Assembly: GCA_021030905.1 (NCBI GenBank)
Contig: JAGFMI010000004.1
Span: 1,364,001 to 1,428,000, forward strand
Length of the DNA stretch: 64,000 bases
Source: Pyrenula massariospora
Lineage: Eukaryota > Ascomycota > Eurotiomycetes > Pyrenulales > Pyrenulaceae
Reading direction: 5' to 3'
This document shows positions 10,458 through 24,436 of this stretch, piece after piece (positions within the stretch are counted from its first letter, which is position 1; every line of letters begins with the position of its first letter). Both the position numbers and the translations under genes were made by a program. Below the pieces are notes generated by a model that saw nothing but the letters and a program-made list of their open reading frames with translations, did no database searches and was not told where the DNA came from.

Positions 10458-11739
10458 TTACCTACTCAAGAGATCTTCCACAGACATTCTTTTTCTGCCT
10501 TCCACGGGCGTGTAGGGTGATTTATGCAGCCCTTTGTTCTTTTCGCCTCGAGTCGCCTGGAGATCAAGAGCTCTCCTATCACTATTTAGCATCAACAGTG
10601 CCGCAGCAGTTGCCTCGTGCGACGCATTTTCCTCCGAGCCTCCATGCACTGAACTGCCGTTGATGTCCTTCATAGGAATGTCTGGCACATGATGCTGATT
10701 GGCGAGGATGATTGGTGACGGTGTCGTAGAGGTTGTAGAAGTCGGGATACTTGCAGTGAGAGACGGCCGGTGCTGTCGCACAGGCGGGAAAGCCGGACTC
10801 GTTCTTTCGCTCGGGGCGACTGAGGGGCTATTTGGGGCGAATTCAGGAGACGGGTAGGGCGTGTCTCGCTGGAGAGGCACGAAAGCGGACGGCTTGAATG
10901 ATGCAGATACTTCCGAGTCCTCCTTGCCATTTTGGAGATCTTCAATGCATTGGTGTAGGTAGCGTACATATTCGATGGCGGCCTGAAAGGTTGGTGTTAG
11001 AACTTTCATGGTGACGGGTAGCAAGGCTCAACCAACACATCAAAGGTGCCATAGTCTGACTGCAAAATGTGGATCGGCTCACCTGCAAAATGGCCAGCTT
11101 GTGCATCTCAATGCCTTCGCAAGCAGGAACCAGATCTTTCAAAACCCCAAACTCTTCGTTCATCTTAAATCTCCTCCGTCTCTCGATTAGGCTGTGAGCA
11201 GTCTTCCGCGCGATCTTTCGACCGCTTTGTGTAGGCCCAGAAGCGGCTTTCCGTTTAGTGCTGGTCGTGGTGGAGGCTGCGGCTTTTGCTGGTGGTGGTT
11301 TGCTCTTAGGGCTCGTGGTTGCAGGTGTTCTTTCCGCTACTACAGTACCTGACGGAGCCGAGCTGTTGGGTTTCATCTGTATTATCTTCCGTGCTCTTGT
11401 GGGCGGAGGTGGAAGCTCGACTACCTTTCCACCACGCTTCGTAGATTCTTCGGCAGAAGATCTTCTTCGTGCAGTAGTGGGCCCTCGACTTGGCTGCCTC
11501 GGTGGAGAGTTTGGAGACGCCGGGTGATACGATGAGGTTGGTGTTGAGGATCCGCTGCTTGAGTACTCCTGCTCGTCCTGTTCGTCTTCGTCGCCATCGG
11601 CGTGCATGGCAGGAGGCGGAAGCTCGAAGTCTGCCTTGGGGTGATATTTCTCTTGCGCAGCGATTTTCGACGACGGTGCTGGAGTTGGTGGAAACGCAAT
11701 GCCAGATGACTTTCGACTCATGTTGTATGGCAATAGCAA
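10458..11739 (-). CDS. bHLH transcription factor (Esc1-like)
   Basis: Nuclear basic helix-loop-helix regulator. Exon 1 is 11739-11083; a 100-nt GTGAGC...CAG intron falls inside helix 2; exon 2 is 10982-10458. This gives 393 residues. After a disordered Ser/Pro/Ala-rich N-terminus the domain reads AHSLIERRRRFKMNEEF for the basic region and helix 1, then a loop, then KLAILQ|AAIEYVRYLHQCI across the splice. The His-Glu-Arg pattern in the basic region is the group-B type that favours CACGTG E-boxes. The C-terminus is Pro/Ser-rich and ends GRKRMSVEDLLSR. A start six codons downstream (11721, MSRKSSG) is equally possible. The nearest relatives I recall are S. pombe Esc1 and its filamentous homologues; its targets are unknown. 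Confidence 0.9.
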
Positions 11740-12643
11740 TTGCTTCTAGAGCCTATTGTTCCTTGGACATAGAGCCTTCTACGACCGTGCAAGTGAGATG
11801 GCTGTACCCGAGAGTAGATATCAACAGGTACGCTGGGCCAGAGCTGCTGAATCGGGTAATCCGTACGAGGAGGTTCAGCCACAGCAATAGCAACAATTTA
11901 TCGGAGTGTTGACAGATTTTGACGAGATATCTGGCAGCGGAAAAGACCGATTGACGACATGTAGGAAAGGAGCAGCGAAGGACATGGTGAGAGATAGGCA
12001 GCGTGCACCGCACGTGCGCGGGAGGGGGAGATGGAAGGTGAAGGTGGTGGTGAAGAAGGTGCTGGGAGTGTCGCGTGCCCTCGTGGATGCAACCACTGGC
12101 TGAGGCGTGCTGGATAAGAGGCGTTTTCGAGGTCGCCATCAGCGTATTGTGTGATTGACGGTCGTCGCGCTGCACATGCCCGCCTCGCCTACTCTGATTG
12201 GCGCATTCCGGGCAGGAGGACCTGGGGGGGGGACAAGAAGGCTGACCCGACCTCGACAACGTGCGACTCCTACCTTTTCTATTCGCAACATCTCAGAGAC
12301 TTGGCACAACAGCCAAGGGCTGCATCATCAACATACCGCTGCAATTAAATCCAGATACCTTAGTTTCCGAAATGTTCTGCAGCCTGCCCGTCTGGATATC
12401 CATCGCGGTTAGGATGGCACTATTTTCTACGCTCAGCGGACAAAGTCAAAAGCTTCTTCAACGGGGAGGCGCACGAGATCCTACATTTCGCGACAGTCTT
12501 ACGCCTGTTGAACATCCATTATGAATGAGAGACCAGTGTTGCCCGCACAGTCGCAGACTAGAAAGCGTGCTGTAAGGTTCCTACCAATGTCCTCTTAATT
12601 TTCCTTTCTTTACCGGTTATTAGAGCCGGCCTGATTGGATCTG
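11740..12643. other. Intergenic, bHLH promoter and GH43 3' flank
   Basis: Several short open frames exist but none is convincing. The 11950-12100 part is GC-rich with GTG/GGA runs. It lies between the bHLH start and the GH43 stop, both minus strand, so it should contain the bHLH promoter. Confidence 0.45.
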
Positions 12644-13612
12644 CTAGGAGACTGGCTTTATTCTCCCTTCCTCGTCATAAAATATCTCCTTCACCTTGAC
12701 ACACCTCAGATGATTCACCCCTTTCGAGAGCGAGCAGTCATGGTGAAAGAGATACCATCTTCCTTTGAACTCGACAATGGAATGGTGCGTCGTCCATCCA
12801 ACCACCGGCTCCAAGATCCTCCCCTGGTAGGTAAATGGTCCGAGTGGATTATCGCCCGTCGCGTACACCAGGTAATGCGTGTCGCCCGTCGAATACGAAA
12901 AGTAATACTTCCCATCTCTCTTGTGCATCCATGCCGCCTCAAAGAACCTCCTATTGTGATCGTCCGCCACGACTAGCTTCCCTTGGGCGTCCAAGATCTG
13001 CACCTCCTTCACCTCTCCATCAAAAGCCCTCATGTCTTGACTCAACTTCGCAACCCTTGGCATCAAAGACGGAACATTCCCCTTCGGCTCCTGCGGCCCC
13101 GACCACTTGGCATCAAACTTCCCAGGAACCTGCCAACACTGCAATTGCCCGCCCCAGATCCCTCCAAAGTACAAATATGCTTCCCCGTCTTCGTCGACGA
13201 AGCTCGCTGGATCAATACTATAACTCCCCTTGATCGGCTCCGGATCCGGCACAAATGGACCCCCGGGCTTGTCCCCAATGGCAACACCAATCCTGAAAAT
13301 CCCCTCCTTATCTCTCGCAGGGTAATACAAATAATACTTCCCGCCCTTTTCCGCGGCGTCAGGAGCCCAGAGCTGTTTCGAGACCCAAGGGATATCGTCT
13401 TGTTTAAGTGCGACACCATGGTCGGTGACGGGGCCGCCAATCTCAGACAGTGACAACACATGGTAATCGTTCATATCGTACTGGTCGCCATTGTCGTTGT
13501 CTTGGATGTCAGTCTCGCGGTCATGGGATGGATAGACGTAGATTTTGCCTTCGAAAACGTGGGCCGAGGGGTCAGCGGTGTAGATATGTGTTACCAGAGG
13601 TTGGTCGGCCAT
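12644..13612 (-). CDS. GH43 glycoside hydrolase, probably cytosolic
   Basis: Five-bladed beta-propeller hydrolase of family GH43, whose members act mainly on arabinose- or xylose-containing side chains and oligosaccharides. The intronless frame from MADQPLVTHIY gives 322 residues. The three catalytic acids are visible: general base Asp14 in YTADPSAH, pKa-modulating Asp134 in SIDPASF, and general acid Glu225 in FFEAAW. There is no signal peptide, so the enzyme probably acts on imported oligosaccharides. I chose the ATG at 13612 because its context is good (A at -3, G at +4) and family homology starts directly after it; an in-frame ATG at 13687 would add 25 unlikely residues. It is transcribed divergently from the DUF6594 gene. 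The exact substrate cannot be told. Confidence 0.9.
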   Translation of the reverse strand: MADQPLVTHIYTADPSAHVFEGKIYVYPSHDRETDIQDNDNGDQYDMNDYHVLSLSEIGGPVTDHGVALKQDDIPWVSKQLWAPDAAEKGGKYYLYYPARDKEGIFRIGVAIGDKPGGPFVPDPEPIKGSYSIDPASFVDEDGEAYLYFGGIWGGQLQCWQVPGKFDAKWSGPQEPKGNVPSLMPRVAKLSQDMRAFDGEVKEVQILDAQGKLVVADDHNRRFFEAAWMHKRDGKYYFSYSTGDTHYLVYATGDNPLGPFTYQGRILEPVVGWTTHHSIVEFKGRWYLFHHDCSLSKGVNHLRCVKVKEIFYDEEGRIKPVS

Positions 13613-14500
13613 GATATACGGTACCCTAGGTGATTTGAGATTTATGAAAGATGGTTGATCACAGTTCCAGCCGCAAAGTTTTTTCAAGCTCTATGACAGC
13701 AGACAGAATCAGACCCACTACGATATCTCAGCGTAATCCTTATCAGCAGAAACGGTGTAAAAATCACTGTGTTGTGGGAGCGAGCTGAGCAAGAAACAAC
13801 TGATCTCTTCAGGTGGCTCGCTGAAGAGATTTCAATGAATCAGATATAGATGTGAGGAAAGTCTTATCGAAAAGTTTTATGTATGGCCAAGTAAGGTCCC
13901 CAAAAGGGCAGGCTAGTTTTTGAGAACAACCGACACCCGCACCGCCGAAGCCACGGAAAGAATTTATCCATTTTAGCCGCTGCAAAAGCTAAGAGCATAG
14001 GGTCAGGTACGTCAGGCATCGTGATGTCTTACGATTTCAAGAGACTAAAACTCTTGAAGCAATTCAAGTTCTTAGCAGGAGATCTGATGAATAAAGACGT
14101 GCAAAAGCATGACCACTTTGTATTCCTTTGCCGAGACCGTCTTCATATAAGTTAATCAATGCCAAGTCTCGGTGTGCATAGGCCGGACCATCATAGAAAC
14201 CCCAATCGACCCCTTCAATCCTCTCCTTTGTCTAATAATTCCCAAAACTCGAAAAAAGTTTCCGTAAGGCACTTTACAGAAACAATCTTCTTGCCGATTC
14301 ATAATGAATGAATCGCTAGCTAATGACAGCTACCGCTAATCGGTTCCAGCGAGAAGCATGCAGCCACAATCACCACGCGATGTCTTGCTTAGCTCGAGGC
14401 TTCGAGACGCGGCTCCAGATAGCTAAACTAGGCTCAAGTGTTCTCTCTTACAACTGCTGCTTTGAATAATGCGACGCTTTTGTGGTCGTAATGAAATGAT
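13613..14500. promoter_or_regulatory. Divergent promoter region, GH43 / DUF6594
   Basis: This 0.9-kb non-coding stretch lies between the two start codons of divergently transcribed genes, so it should hold both promoters. It is moderately AT-rich. A 12-mer TGTGAGGAAAGT at 13852 recurs at 10111 upstream of the membrane-protein gene. No specific factor site can be assigned with confidence. Confidence 0.5.
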
Positions 14501-16019
14501 ATGGCAAGGCCCGTCGGACCTTCTCGTGCGAATACGATTGCCCTCGAAGCCGGGAGACCAGCTGATGTAAATGACTGGGCACGCTTTCCGTATGGTTTTC
14601 CTCGATTCGCAGCCTTCACTTCTCAAGAAAGCGATTACTCAATATCAATCTATCGCAGATTTGGACGACTTGCAGCGCGGGACCTACTTCATCTCGAGGC
14701 TGAGCTGTGCGAACTGGAATCAAGACAGGATCGTCTCGATGTCCTAGCCAAATCAGAACAGTCTCAATCTTCAGCACTACGGAAATGGCCATTGTCCATG
14801 GTAATTGCGCAAGCATCGACAAATGTCGTAAGCAATCAATCATTGGATGCCTCTGAGCTGGATCACCTGGTCAAGAAGCCCGACGGCACCATCGACTCAG
14901 AGAAGTTAGCCAGAGAAAGAGTTTCGACCGCCGACAAGATTGGAAACATCCTAAGACGATACTGTAAATGCTTCGTCCCTAATTCTGCATCTTTAAATTA
15001 GCGGGAAGGACCAGACTGATGTGTACCCCATCGGCAGACAAAGCATTGGAGCTAAACCAGAAAATCATGAACCTTCCAAGGCCGGATGAGATGTCCTTGG
15101 ATATAGCACGCTATGCGCTTTCAATCGATCCTTCAACGCTGAATCATAGTAACACAATGCTGGAGGGTGCAATATCAAATTTCCTCGACTTCGACCACGA
15201 GAAGGATCTATGTTCGCTAGGCCCATCTAAACAGCAAGATGCATTCACGTCTTTTTTAGACAGTAGCTTCTATACGAACTCTGTGGTAAGTCAACGATCG
15301 TCATGCTCATATGTACGCACTGATGTAAATCACTGACTATATATATATATGTACAGAAGACGAGCCTTGGTAAGGGGCGTCGGCTCCTGCGTCGCACGCA
15401 TATCGCCTCAATCGTACATTTTCTAGGCTTGTTCGCTCTCCTGGGACTATTCGTCGGATCTCTATGGACGCTCTACTTCATGCACAGCGGTGTCATGCGA
15501 CTGGGCCTAATTTGCATCATGACTCTGACGCTAAGTCTTTCCATGATGGCATTTACTCGAGCGAGAATGTTTGATATTTTAGTCGCCATTGTCGGGTATG
15601 TTCTAGGCTGATAAACGTATTCTTGAAATGTTGACCGCTACCACAGATACCTCGTCGTTACCACCATTTTCGTGGGCAACTCCCCCACGCCAGCTAGTTC
15701 AATAAATTATACGCCGCAGATTCCTGTGAACAATGGCCAAGCACTAACGAAAACTGTCTTTGTTACGAGCATTTTGCCCAGCGGAGGGCTTACAGAGCCG
15801 GAACCACCAGTCTCAGGCCCAACCAAGAGCGCCGATTCCAATCCAGATGCTAAGCTCGGCCATTCTGCTGGCATTGCGACCATCGCTGGCGCTGTTATAG
15901 GTGGGCTGTCGTTGTTATTAGCTGCAGTGCTTGGTTATCGGGAGTGGAGAAAGAAATCAACGGTGCGGCAGACAGCTATTAATGCGCCGGTAGCGTTAGG
16001 GATGGTGAGGACTCAATGA
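14501..16019 (+). CDS. DUF6594 membrane protein with extra C-terminal TM tail
   Basis: Fungal DUF6594 family, function unknown. Four exons fit: 14501-14963, 15038-15285, 15357-15595 and 15647-16019, all GT-AG with consistent phase, for 440 residues. Family marks are the N-terminal block around IYRRFGRLAARDLLHLEAEL, the RRYYKALELNQ segment restored by splicing at intron 1, and the C-terminal helices LFALLGLFVGSLWTLYF, RLGLICIMTLTLSLSMM and GYLVVTTIFVGN. After the usual family end at VGN, this protein continues about 100 residues through a Ser/Thr/Pro-rich stretch into a further membrane helix (AGAVIGGLSLLLAAVLGY) and a basic tail (REWRKK). That layout recalls single-pass wall-stress sensors. 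Intron 2 contains a short (TA)n run. Confidence is high on exons, low on role. Confidence 0.85.
15338..15350. repeat. (TA)n microsatellite in intron
   Basis: A run of about six to seven TA dinucleotides sits just before the acceptor of intron 2 of the DUF6594 gene. It is short and probably of no functional weight. Confidence 0.7.
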
Positions 16020-16626
16020 AATTTATGCTGTCGCCGAGGGAAGCGGATTTTATTGCGCATGCTTTCAACAGGGCTTAAGTGCCACCCCGGAGCGTAGAAA
16101 GGCGGCTTACAGAAAAATCAGCGGTAGCTAAACGGTGTGCAATGTGCAGCTCCAAACGCTATGAGCTCTAGCTTTGCGCAAGATGTACCTAATGATCCAA
16201 GTACCTTTGACGGCTCTCCAAGCGTGTAATTTGCGCGGCAGAACCCTTCAGATGCTACACCTGCCTACGCCGAGGCTCTTCCAATTCCCCGTTCATGACC
16301 TACCCTTTCCAAGAACGTGAATATAACCACTTACCCAACTACAACCGCAAGCTTTCCACATTACTTTGCAAGTATCTTTGGTTTAAATTGGAACTTTAAT
16401 AACCCCACGCGAGGTACTCAGACTTTCAAGTTCAATGGTCAAACATTTGGCACTGCAAATCTGCACCTTGTATTGTAATCTTCTCTGCCGGTTTGGAAGC
16501 TGTCGATGTGAAGCTTGACCAATCTTTCTTCATATCACTCATTGGTCCTGCGCTACATTTTCATTACTACTATCCTATTTCCTTCTTACACCCACCGCTC
16601 AATCTCGTTGAAATCTCCACAGTAAG
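16020..16626. other. Intergenic, alpha/beta-hydrolase promoter
   Basis: No gene recognised. This lies between the DUF6594 stop and the hydrolase start, both plus strand. It becomes pyrimidine-rich toward 16560-16626, as is usual just upstream of fungal start codons. Confidence 0.5.
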
Positions 16627-17864
16627 ATGGTTAGTCATCAGCCGACCCGGCTCTCCTTCTGGGAGCAACTCGTCCTCCTCAAGGCCCGTCTGCAACTACG
16701 TACGTCTCTTTCTGTCCCCAAATTGCCATCCAAGAACCTCTTCTCAATAATAACGTCCAACCGCCAGTCCTCAAACTCCTCACCCTCATCATAAAAAAAC
16801 GCCTCACCCACCCCCCACCAAACGAACCCCTCCTCAAAACCACCGCCATCTCCCTCCTCACCGCCCACCGCCTCACCTCCCCCTCCGAACTCTCCACCCG
16901 CGCCCGCCGCCCCCCAACCTCCGCAACCATCGCCTCCTACTGCCGCAAAAACTCCCTCCCCTGGCACTCCGTCCCGCTACTGCCGCTGGACCAGGAACCC
17001 GCCGCCGCCTCGTGCACCCTGCACTTCCTCGGCGCTACCCCCCCCGGCAGACCCCGGACGCTGTACTACCTGCACGGCGGCGGCTACGTGCAGCCCATCA
17101 CGGGCCTGGGGCACGTCTCGTTCGCGCTGTCCTGCGCCGAAGCGCTGGACGCGCAGCTCGTGCTCCTCGAGTATACGCTGGCCCCGGAGCTCCGGTATCC
17201 GGGGCAGCTGGGGCAGGCGGTGCGCGGGCTCAAGCGGCTATTGGAGGAGGAGGGGCGGAGGGCGGAGGAGATTGTGCTTGGCGGGGACAGCGCAGGCGGG
17301 AATTTGGTGGTGGGGGTGTTGGCGCATGTGGGCCGTGCGTGTCCGCGTGTGCCACAAGCAGTGGATTTAAAGGGGGGGAGGTTGGGCGGGGCGTGTTTGA
17401 TTAGTCCGTGGGTGGGGCTGACGTATGCGAGCGGGAGCTATGCAAGAAATAACAGCTATGATTTTATCACGCGGAGCCCGCAGATGGAGGACGTGACGCG
17501 GATGTGGGGACCGGAGAAGGGGGAGGTGTGGTGCGATATGCTTGAGGGCGGGGAGGATGGGTTCTGGAGGGGACTGGTGGGAGAAGACGGAGGGGTGGTG
17601 GAACGGGTGTTGATCACGGCGGGGGAGAGGGAGATTTTTTACGATGATATTGTGGAGTTTGCAAGGAGGGTGGGGGCGGAGGAGACGGAGGGGGCGAGGG
17701 TGAGGCTGGTGAAGTGTCCGGGGGAGGTGCATACCAGTTGTCTTTTGGATAGTGCGGTGGGGATCAAGGGGAATAAGATGGCGAGCTCGATTTTGGAGTG
17801 GATGCAAGAGGTTCGTGACGGATCTGAGCGGAGGGAACCTGATAAGCTCAAGGCCAATTTATAA
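16627..17864 (+). CDS. Alpha/beta hydrolase, HSL / steryl-acetyl-hydrolase type
   Basis: Serine esterase of the hormone-sensitive-lipase group; fungal members remove acetyl or other short acyl groups from sterols and small metabolites. Exon 1 is 16627-16699, the intron is GTACGT...CAG (68 nt) and exon 2 is 16768-17864, giving 389 residues. The oxyanion motif LHGGGY, the nucleophile elbow GGDSAGG (Ser199), a late Asp in the AGEREIFYDD block and His in GEVHTS form the expected triad. No signal peptide is seen, though the N-terminus is hydrophobic enough for membrane association (LLKLLTLIIKK). Composition is extreme: 16770-17000 is very C-rich and 17200-17720 very G-rich. The stop lies 104 bp from that of the convergent CYP504 gene. 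Confidence 0.9.
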
Positions 17865-17968
17865 ACAATAGTTATACAAGAAATATTCAATAATAAATGA
17901 ATTTTCGATATACCATTACCTCTACAATCGTAGACATCGTCAACCTCGTAAAAGGGAACCTTCCCTCC

Positions 17969-19580
17969 TCATAAATCCTCTGTCCTCTCATCACTCTCTG
18001 CCATCCACTTCTCCAACGCCACCTTATCCCTTACTCTAAACCCCACCTTGAAGTACTTCGGCTCCGTCGTCAGGCTCGTCGGAATAGCATTGCACTCCAA
18101 CGCATCCAAAATGGCCTCATCTTCCTTCTTCTTCGGCTGAACGATCTCAAATGCGGTAATCAGCCGTATAAAAGCGGTATACAACTCCCTGTTCGCTAGA
18201 TGTGTCCCCGCGCACATCCGGCTTCCAGCGCCATATCCATAGTGAGGTGTGCCGGCGCCATCGGCCACGTCGAGATAGCGCTCTGGGAGGAAGGAATGGG
18301 GATCTTTAAAGTGCGTGTCGTCGTAGTCGGCTGCCCAGGCATTCATGTAGAAGGTTGTTCCGGCGGGTATAGTGGCGTTATTATACTGGATAGGTTTGAT
18401 GCTTGTCCGCGGGAGGCTGATAGGAATTACAGTCCAGTAGCGGAGAATTTCTTTCACGAGAGCGGTAACATAAGGCACCTTCTCCTCATGGAGGCAGCGT
18501 TCCCAGGCGTCACCGTCGGGGTAGACCTTCATGATCTCGTCGTAGGCACGTTTTTGGATTTCCTGGCCGTGGGGGCAGGCAAGGTAGGCAATGCCCATGA
18601 TGAGATTTCCTGGGATGGTGTCAATGCCAGCAGACACCATTGTTAGGCCAATGGAGCGGATTTCAGCATCGTTGAGCTTCGCTTCGGGATCTTTGAGAAT
18701 ATTGCCTGTTATGCAGGGCTTGTCGGTGCCATTTGCGACGCGGGCTTTGAGCATCCCGAGGAGTTTATTCATGTAGACATCACGGCGTTGGCGATATTCT
18801 GCGGCCTGGCTGTTTGACTTTCTAAAGAACGGCAGTCGAAGCAGGGGAATGTAGTCCTGCCAATTGTTCGATGTACTGCGGAAATTTGAGACAACACGTT
18901 CGACGTGGACAACTTCTTGAAGCATCTCATCATCGATTCCGCCGTCGATTCGAATTCCATAATTGAGGGTTAGGCTCGTGTTTAGCGCAAAACGCTGGAA
19001 GTAGCCGCGCGGGTCAAGGTCGACGGTGCCATCTTTCGAGTCATTGTATAGATCTCGAATGCTATGATTAGACTCTAGATCAATGATAGGCATGTAAGAC
19101 TGAACTGCCGGGCGATTGAGAGCAGTCGCTGCTGCTTTTCGGCGCTGTTTGCAGGATTCATCCCACGGCGATGTCCCAATAGTAAAGCCTTGAGACGAAG
19201 ATACCACACTGTGGAAGGTGTACAATGTTGGGCGAGAGATCAGCGCGGACTGGTTGTTGATCCATAGGTGCTTGACCGAGTCGAACGTGTTCGCAAATAC
19301 TATTCTCTACATCTTATGAGCTCAAATGTTTCATATTGTCAGTTTGAACACTTACCCTGTTGCCTAGCCTCACTTGGAATACTGGACCAAACTTCCTCAC
19401 CCATGAGCCTGCAATACGGGCATGCTGGTCTTTTAACTGTAGCAGATTTCCGAACAACGGGACGCCTGGAATCTCTGGTAGGTTCTTGATCTTTGGTGTA
19501 TCGGTTCTGTTTAAATACTTGAGCAGAAAGAATCCGAGAGCGAGTAGTGTGAATCCGAGTGTCTGCAAGCTGATAGCCAT
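17969..19580 (-). CDS. CYP504 cytochrome P450, (hydroxy)phenylacetate hydroxylase
   Basis: Haem monooxygenase of the CYP504 type, which hydroxylates phenylacetate at C2 (PhacA) or 3-hydroxyphenylacetate at C6 (PhacB), feeding homogentisate. Exon 1 is 19580-19356 and exon 2 is 19306-17969; the 49-nt intron rejoins RLGNR|RIVFANTFDSVKHLW. Length is 520 residues. Visible marks: N-terminal anchor AISLQTLGFTLLALGFFLL, family block GTSPWDESCKQRRKAAATAL, I-helix AGIDT, K-helix E361-xx-R364, and haem ligand Cys440 in YGAGSRMCAGTH. An in-frame ATG at 19676 would add 32 residues, but Met33 (19580) fits the family start better. Fumarylacetoacetase lies just upstream on the same strand and homogentisate dioxygenase 14 kb away, which fits a catabolic role. 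PhacA versus PhacB cannot be decided by eye; context slightly favours PhacB. Confidence 0.92.
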
Positions 19581-20347
19581 CTTGATGACAAGTATCAATG
19601 GGGAGGACAACAATAAAATTTCAAGTAATCCGGAAAGCGTCGAATCGAGACCAGTCACAAACATCGACGTCGTCAAAACCTAGAATTACAACTTGCAGTT
19701 CAATTAGAAGTTACAAAAGCAAGATTAATGATACGTGAAAAGGTCGGATCTGCAGAAAGGCATGAGCAATAAGAAAAGGTAGGATTAAAAGGAATTTGAA
19801 CCGGCGTTGCAGCCCATTAAAATACAACGACGCCCCCTTGAAAATGGGATAACGTCAGGTTGAGCAGAATGTTGAGGCCCTGCTCCTTGAAGATGCTAGG
19901 TGGTTCCGCCTTTTCAGGATGCCATGGCACACATGGTCAGCTGCGTTACGGTTCGCTCCTACGTCTCGCCAACGACCAGTAGTCGGTCAGTCAATTGGAA
20001 GCGGGGGAAACACTTGGTGCAAAAAAGGGATGGAGAAGCGGCAAGGCCAGGAGTCGATACGGAAGTGGTTCCGGCGGAAGCTTCGGTCCTTTAGCATTGC
20101 GTTCTATAGCGGCCGTCAGCGCCTGAAGCATACCAAGGAACCTCCTGCGGGAAGGATGGAAAGTCTTCCGCTCAGCGGCGGAAGGCGCGGGAAGGATGCG
20201 GGGCAGTCGTCGCTTATCGTCGGCCACCCAAGGCTTATCATGCTGCTTGCTACCTTGTTCCATGGACGAACATTAACTTGACACGACCTCTTAGGCAATT
20301 GGAATTCTCATTTTTTATACGTAGATGGATCATACCGTTTCTAATCG
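19581..20347. other. Intergenic, CYP504 promoter
   Basis: Non-coding as read. It separates the CYP504 start from the fumarylacetoacetase stop, both minus strand, and should carry the CYP504 promoter. Short open frames at 19900-20300 show no protein-like features. Confidence 0.5.
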
Positions 20348-21765
20348 TTAGAGCTTAAACTCGAGTGCCGGCAGTATCTTCCCAGAGCACTCTCCAAAGC
20401 CAACAAGCCCGTCTTCCTCCGTACCGCAGACGCCTGTGAACGTGACAGTGTCTCCGTCACATAGGTAGCTTCTTTCTTCTCCGTTCGCGAGCTTCACCGG
20501 TTCCTTTCCACCTTTTGTCATTTCGAGAAGGCAGCCTTCTGAGCCGGATTTCGTCCCACTGATTGTGCCGGATCCGAGCAAGTCCCCAACATGCATCGGA
20601 CACCCACCGACTGTGTGATGGGCTAGCATTTGTTGGAACGAGAACAGAAGATAGCGACTGTTCGATTCCGTGACAGTCGAAGAGGTCCCGCTTTCGGCTG
20701 AAATTCACCGGTTGATTAGAGACGAAGAAAACTCAAAGGAGATCTCGAGCGTTACTCACTCGTTATGTCTACCTTTAGCGAGATATCGAAGCAGTTTTCC
20801 TTCCTCTTCTCTTGAAGATACGGTAGAAGAGGCGTATTATTTGTGATACCCTCGCACCTAAACGGCTCTAGTGCATCCATTAATACTACCCATGGACTAA
20901 CTGTTGTACCGAAATTTTTCGCATTAAATGGCCCTTAACAGTTGTCAGTGTTTTGTAGATGGCTATATCAAAATTTGGAATTCATACCCAAAGGAACGGA
21001 CTCCCACAGCTGGATGTCCCTTGCAGACCAGTCATTCATCAAGACTACGCCGAATAGGTGATCAGCTGCCTCATCCACTGACACCGGCTCGCCCATTGCA
21101 TTATTCTTGCAGATGAAAACCGCCATCTCGAGTTCCATGTCCAACCTCCGACATGCACTGAATATTGGGATCTTGGGGTCAGCCGGCGGATTCTCCATCA
21201 TCTGTCCTCTGGGCCGACGTATTGGTGTGCCAGAAACCACAATAGAGGACGCTCTTGAATGATACGCTACTGGAAGGTGATGATAATTCGGTTGCAAAGC
21301 ATTCTGTGGACTTCGAAACAATGAGCCAGCATTGAAGGCGTGGTTTCTGCCAACATAGAAGTCTGTGTAGTCACCAATCTGCATTGGCAGGTGCAATTTC
21401 ACTTTCTCCAAATGGACTAAGCATTGCTGCTGTAAAGATGCATTGTCTTTTAAAACGCCGGCATAAGGTGTGTTGGACCTGAGGACATCGTAAAGGTAAT
21501 TTCTGACCTCCCTGTGAACGGGGCGCCCAAGTGCCGCAAATGCGTTCAGCGTTGGCTCTGAAAACACAGCAAGGTGAGGGAGCAGCGCTTTAAGAGGACT
21601 AAAGCCATTATTTGACAAGAAGACGAAAAGGTCGAGCGCATAGTCTCCGATAGCGACTGCAACTCGAGGATTTGGGGATGCCGCCGTAGAAATAACCCCG
21701 AACGGTAGATTTGCTAGCGAGAAAGGCGAAGACCGGGGTATCGGCAGCCAGCTTTGGGAAGGCAT
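20348..21765 (-). CDS. fahA: Fumarylacetoacetase
   Basis: Last enzyme of homogentisate breakdown, hydrolysing fumarylacetoacetate to fumarate and acetoacetate. Three exons, 21765-20988, 20933-20760 and 20697-20348, give 433 residues with intact phase. Family blocks are all present: the N-terminal SWLPIPRSSPFSLANLPFGV, the active-site DWSARDIQLWE, GPFNAKNFGTTVSPWVV straight after intron 1, and GGCPMHVGDLLGSGTISG in exon 3. The ATG at 21765 matches the usual family start (MPSQSW); an ATG 39 bp further upstream is unlikely. It shares strand and pathway with the CYP504 gene downstream and is divergent from the alpha-glucosidase. No defect is seen. Confidence 0.95.

Positions 21766-24436
<2,671 letters not shown>

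Noticed and set aside
17367-17807. 146-codon minus-strand His/Pro-rich frame
   Set aside because: Antisense of the alpha/beta hydrolase, caused by G-rich sense-strand composition.
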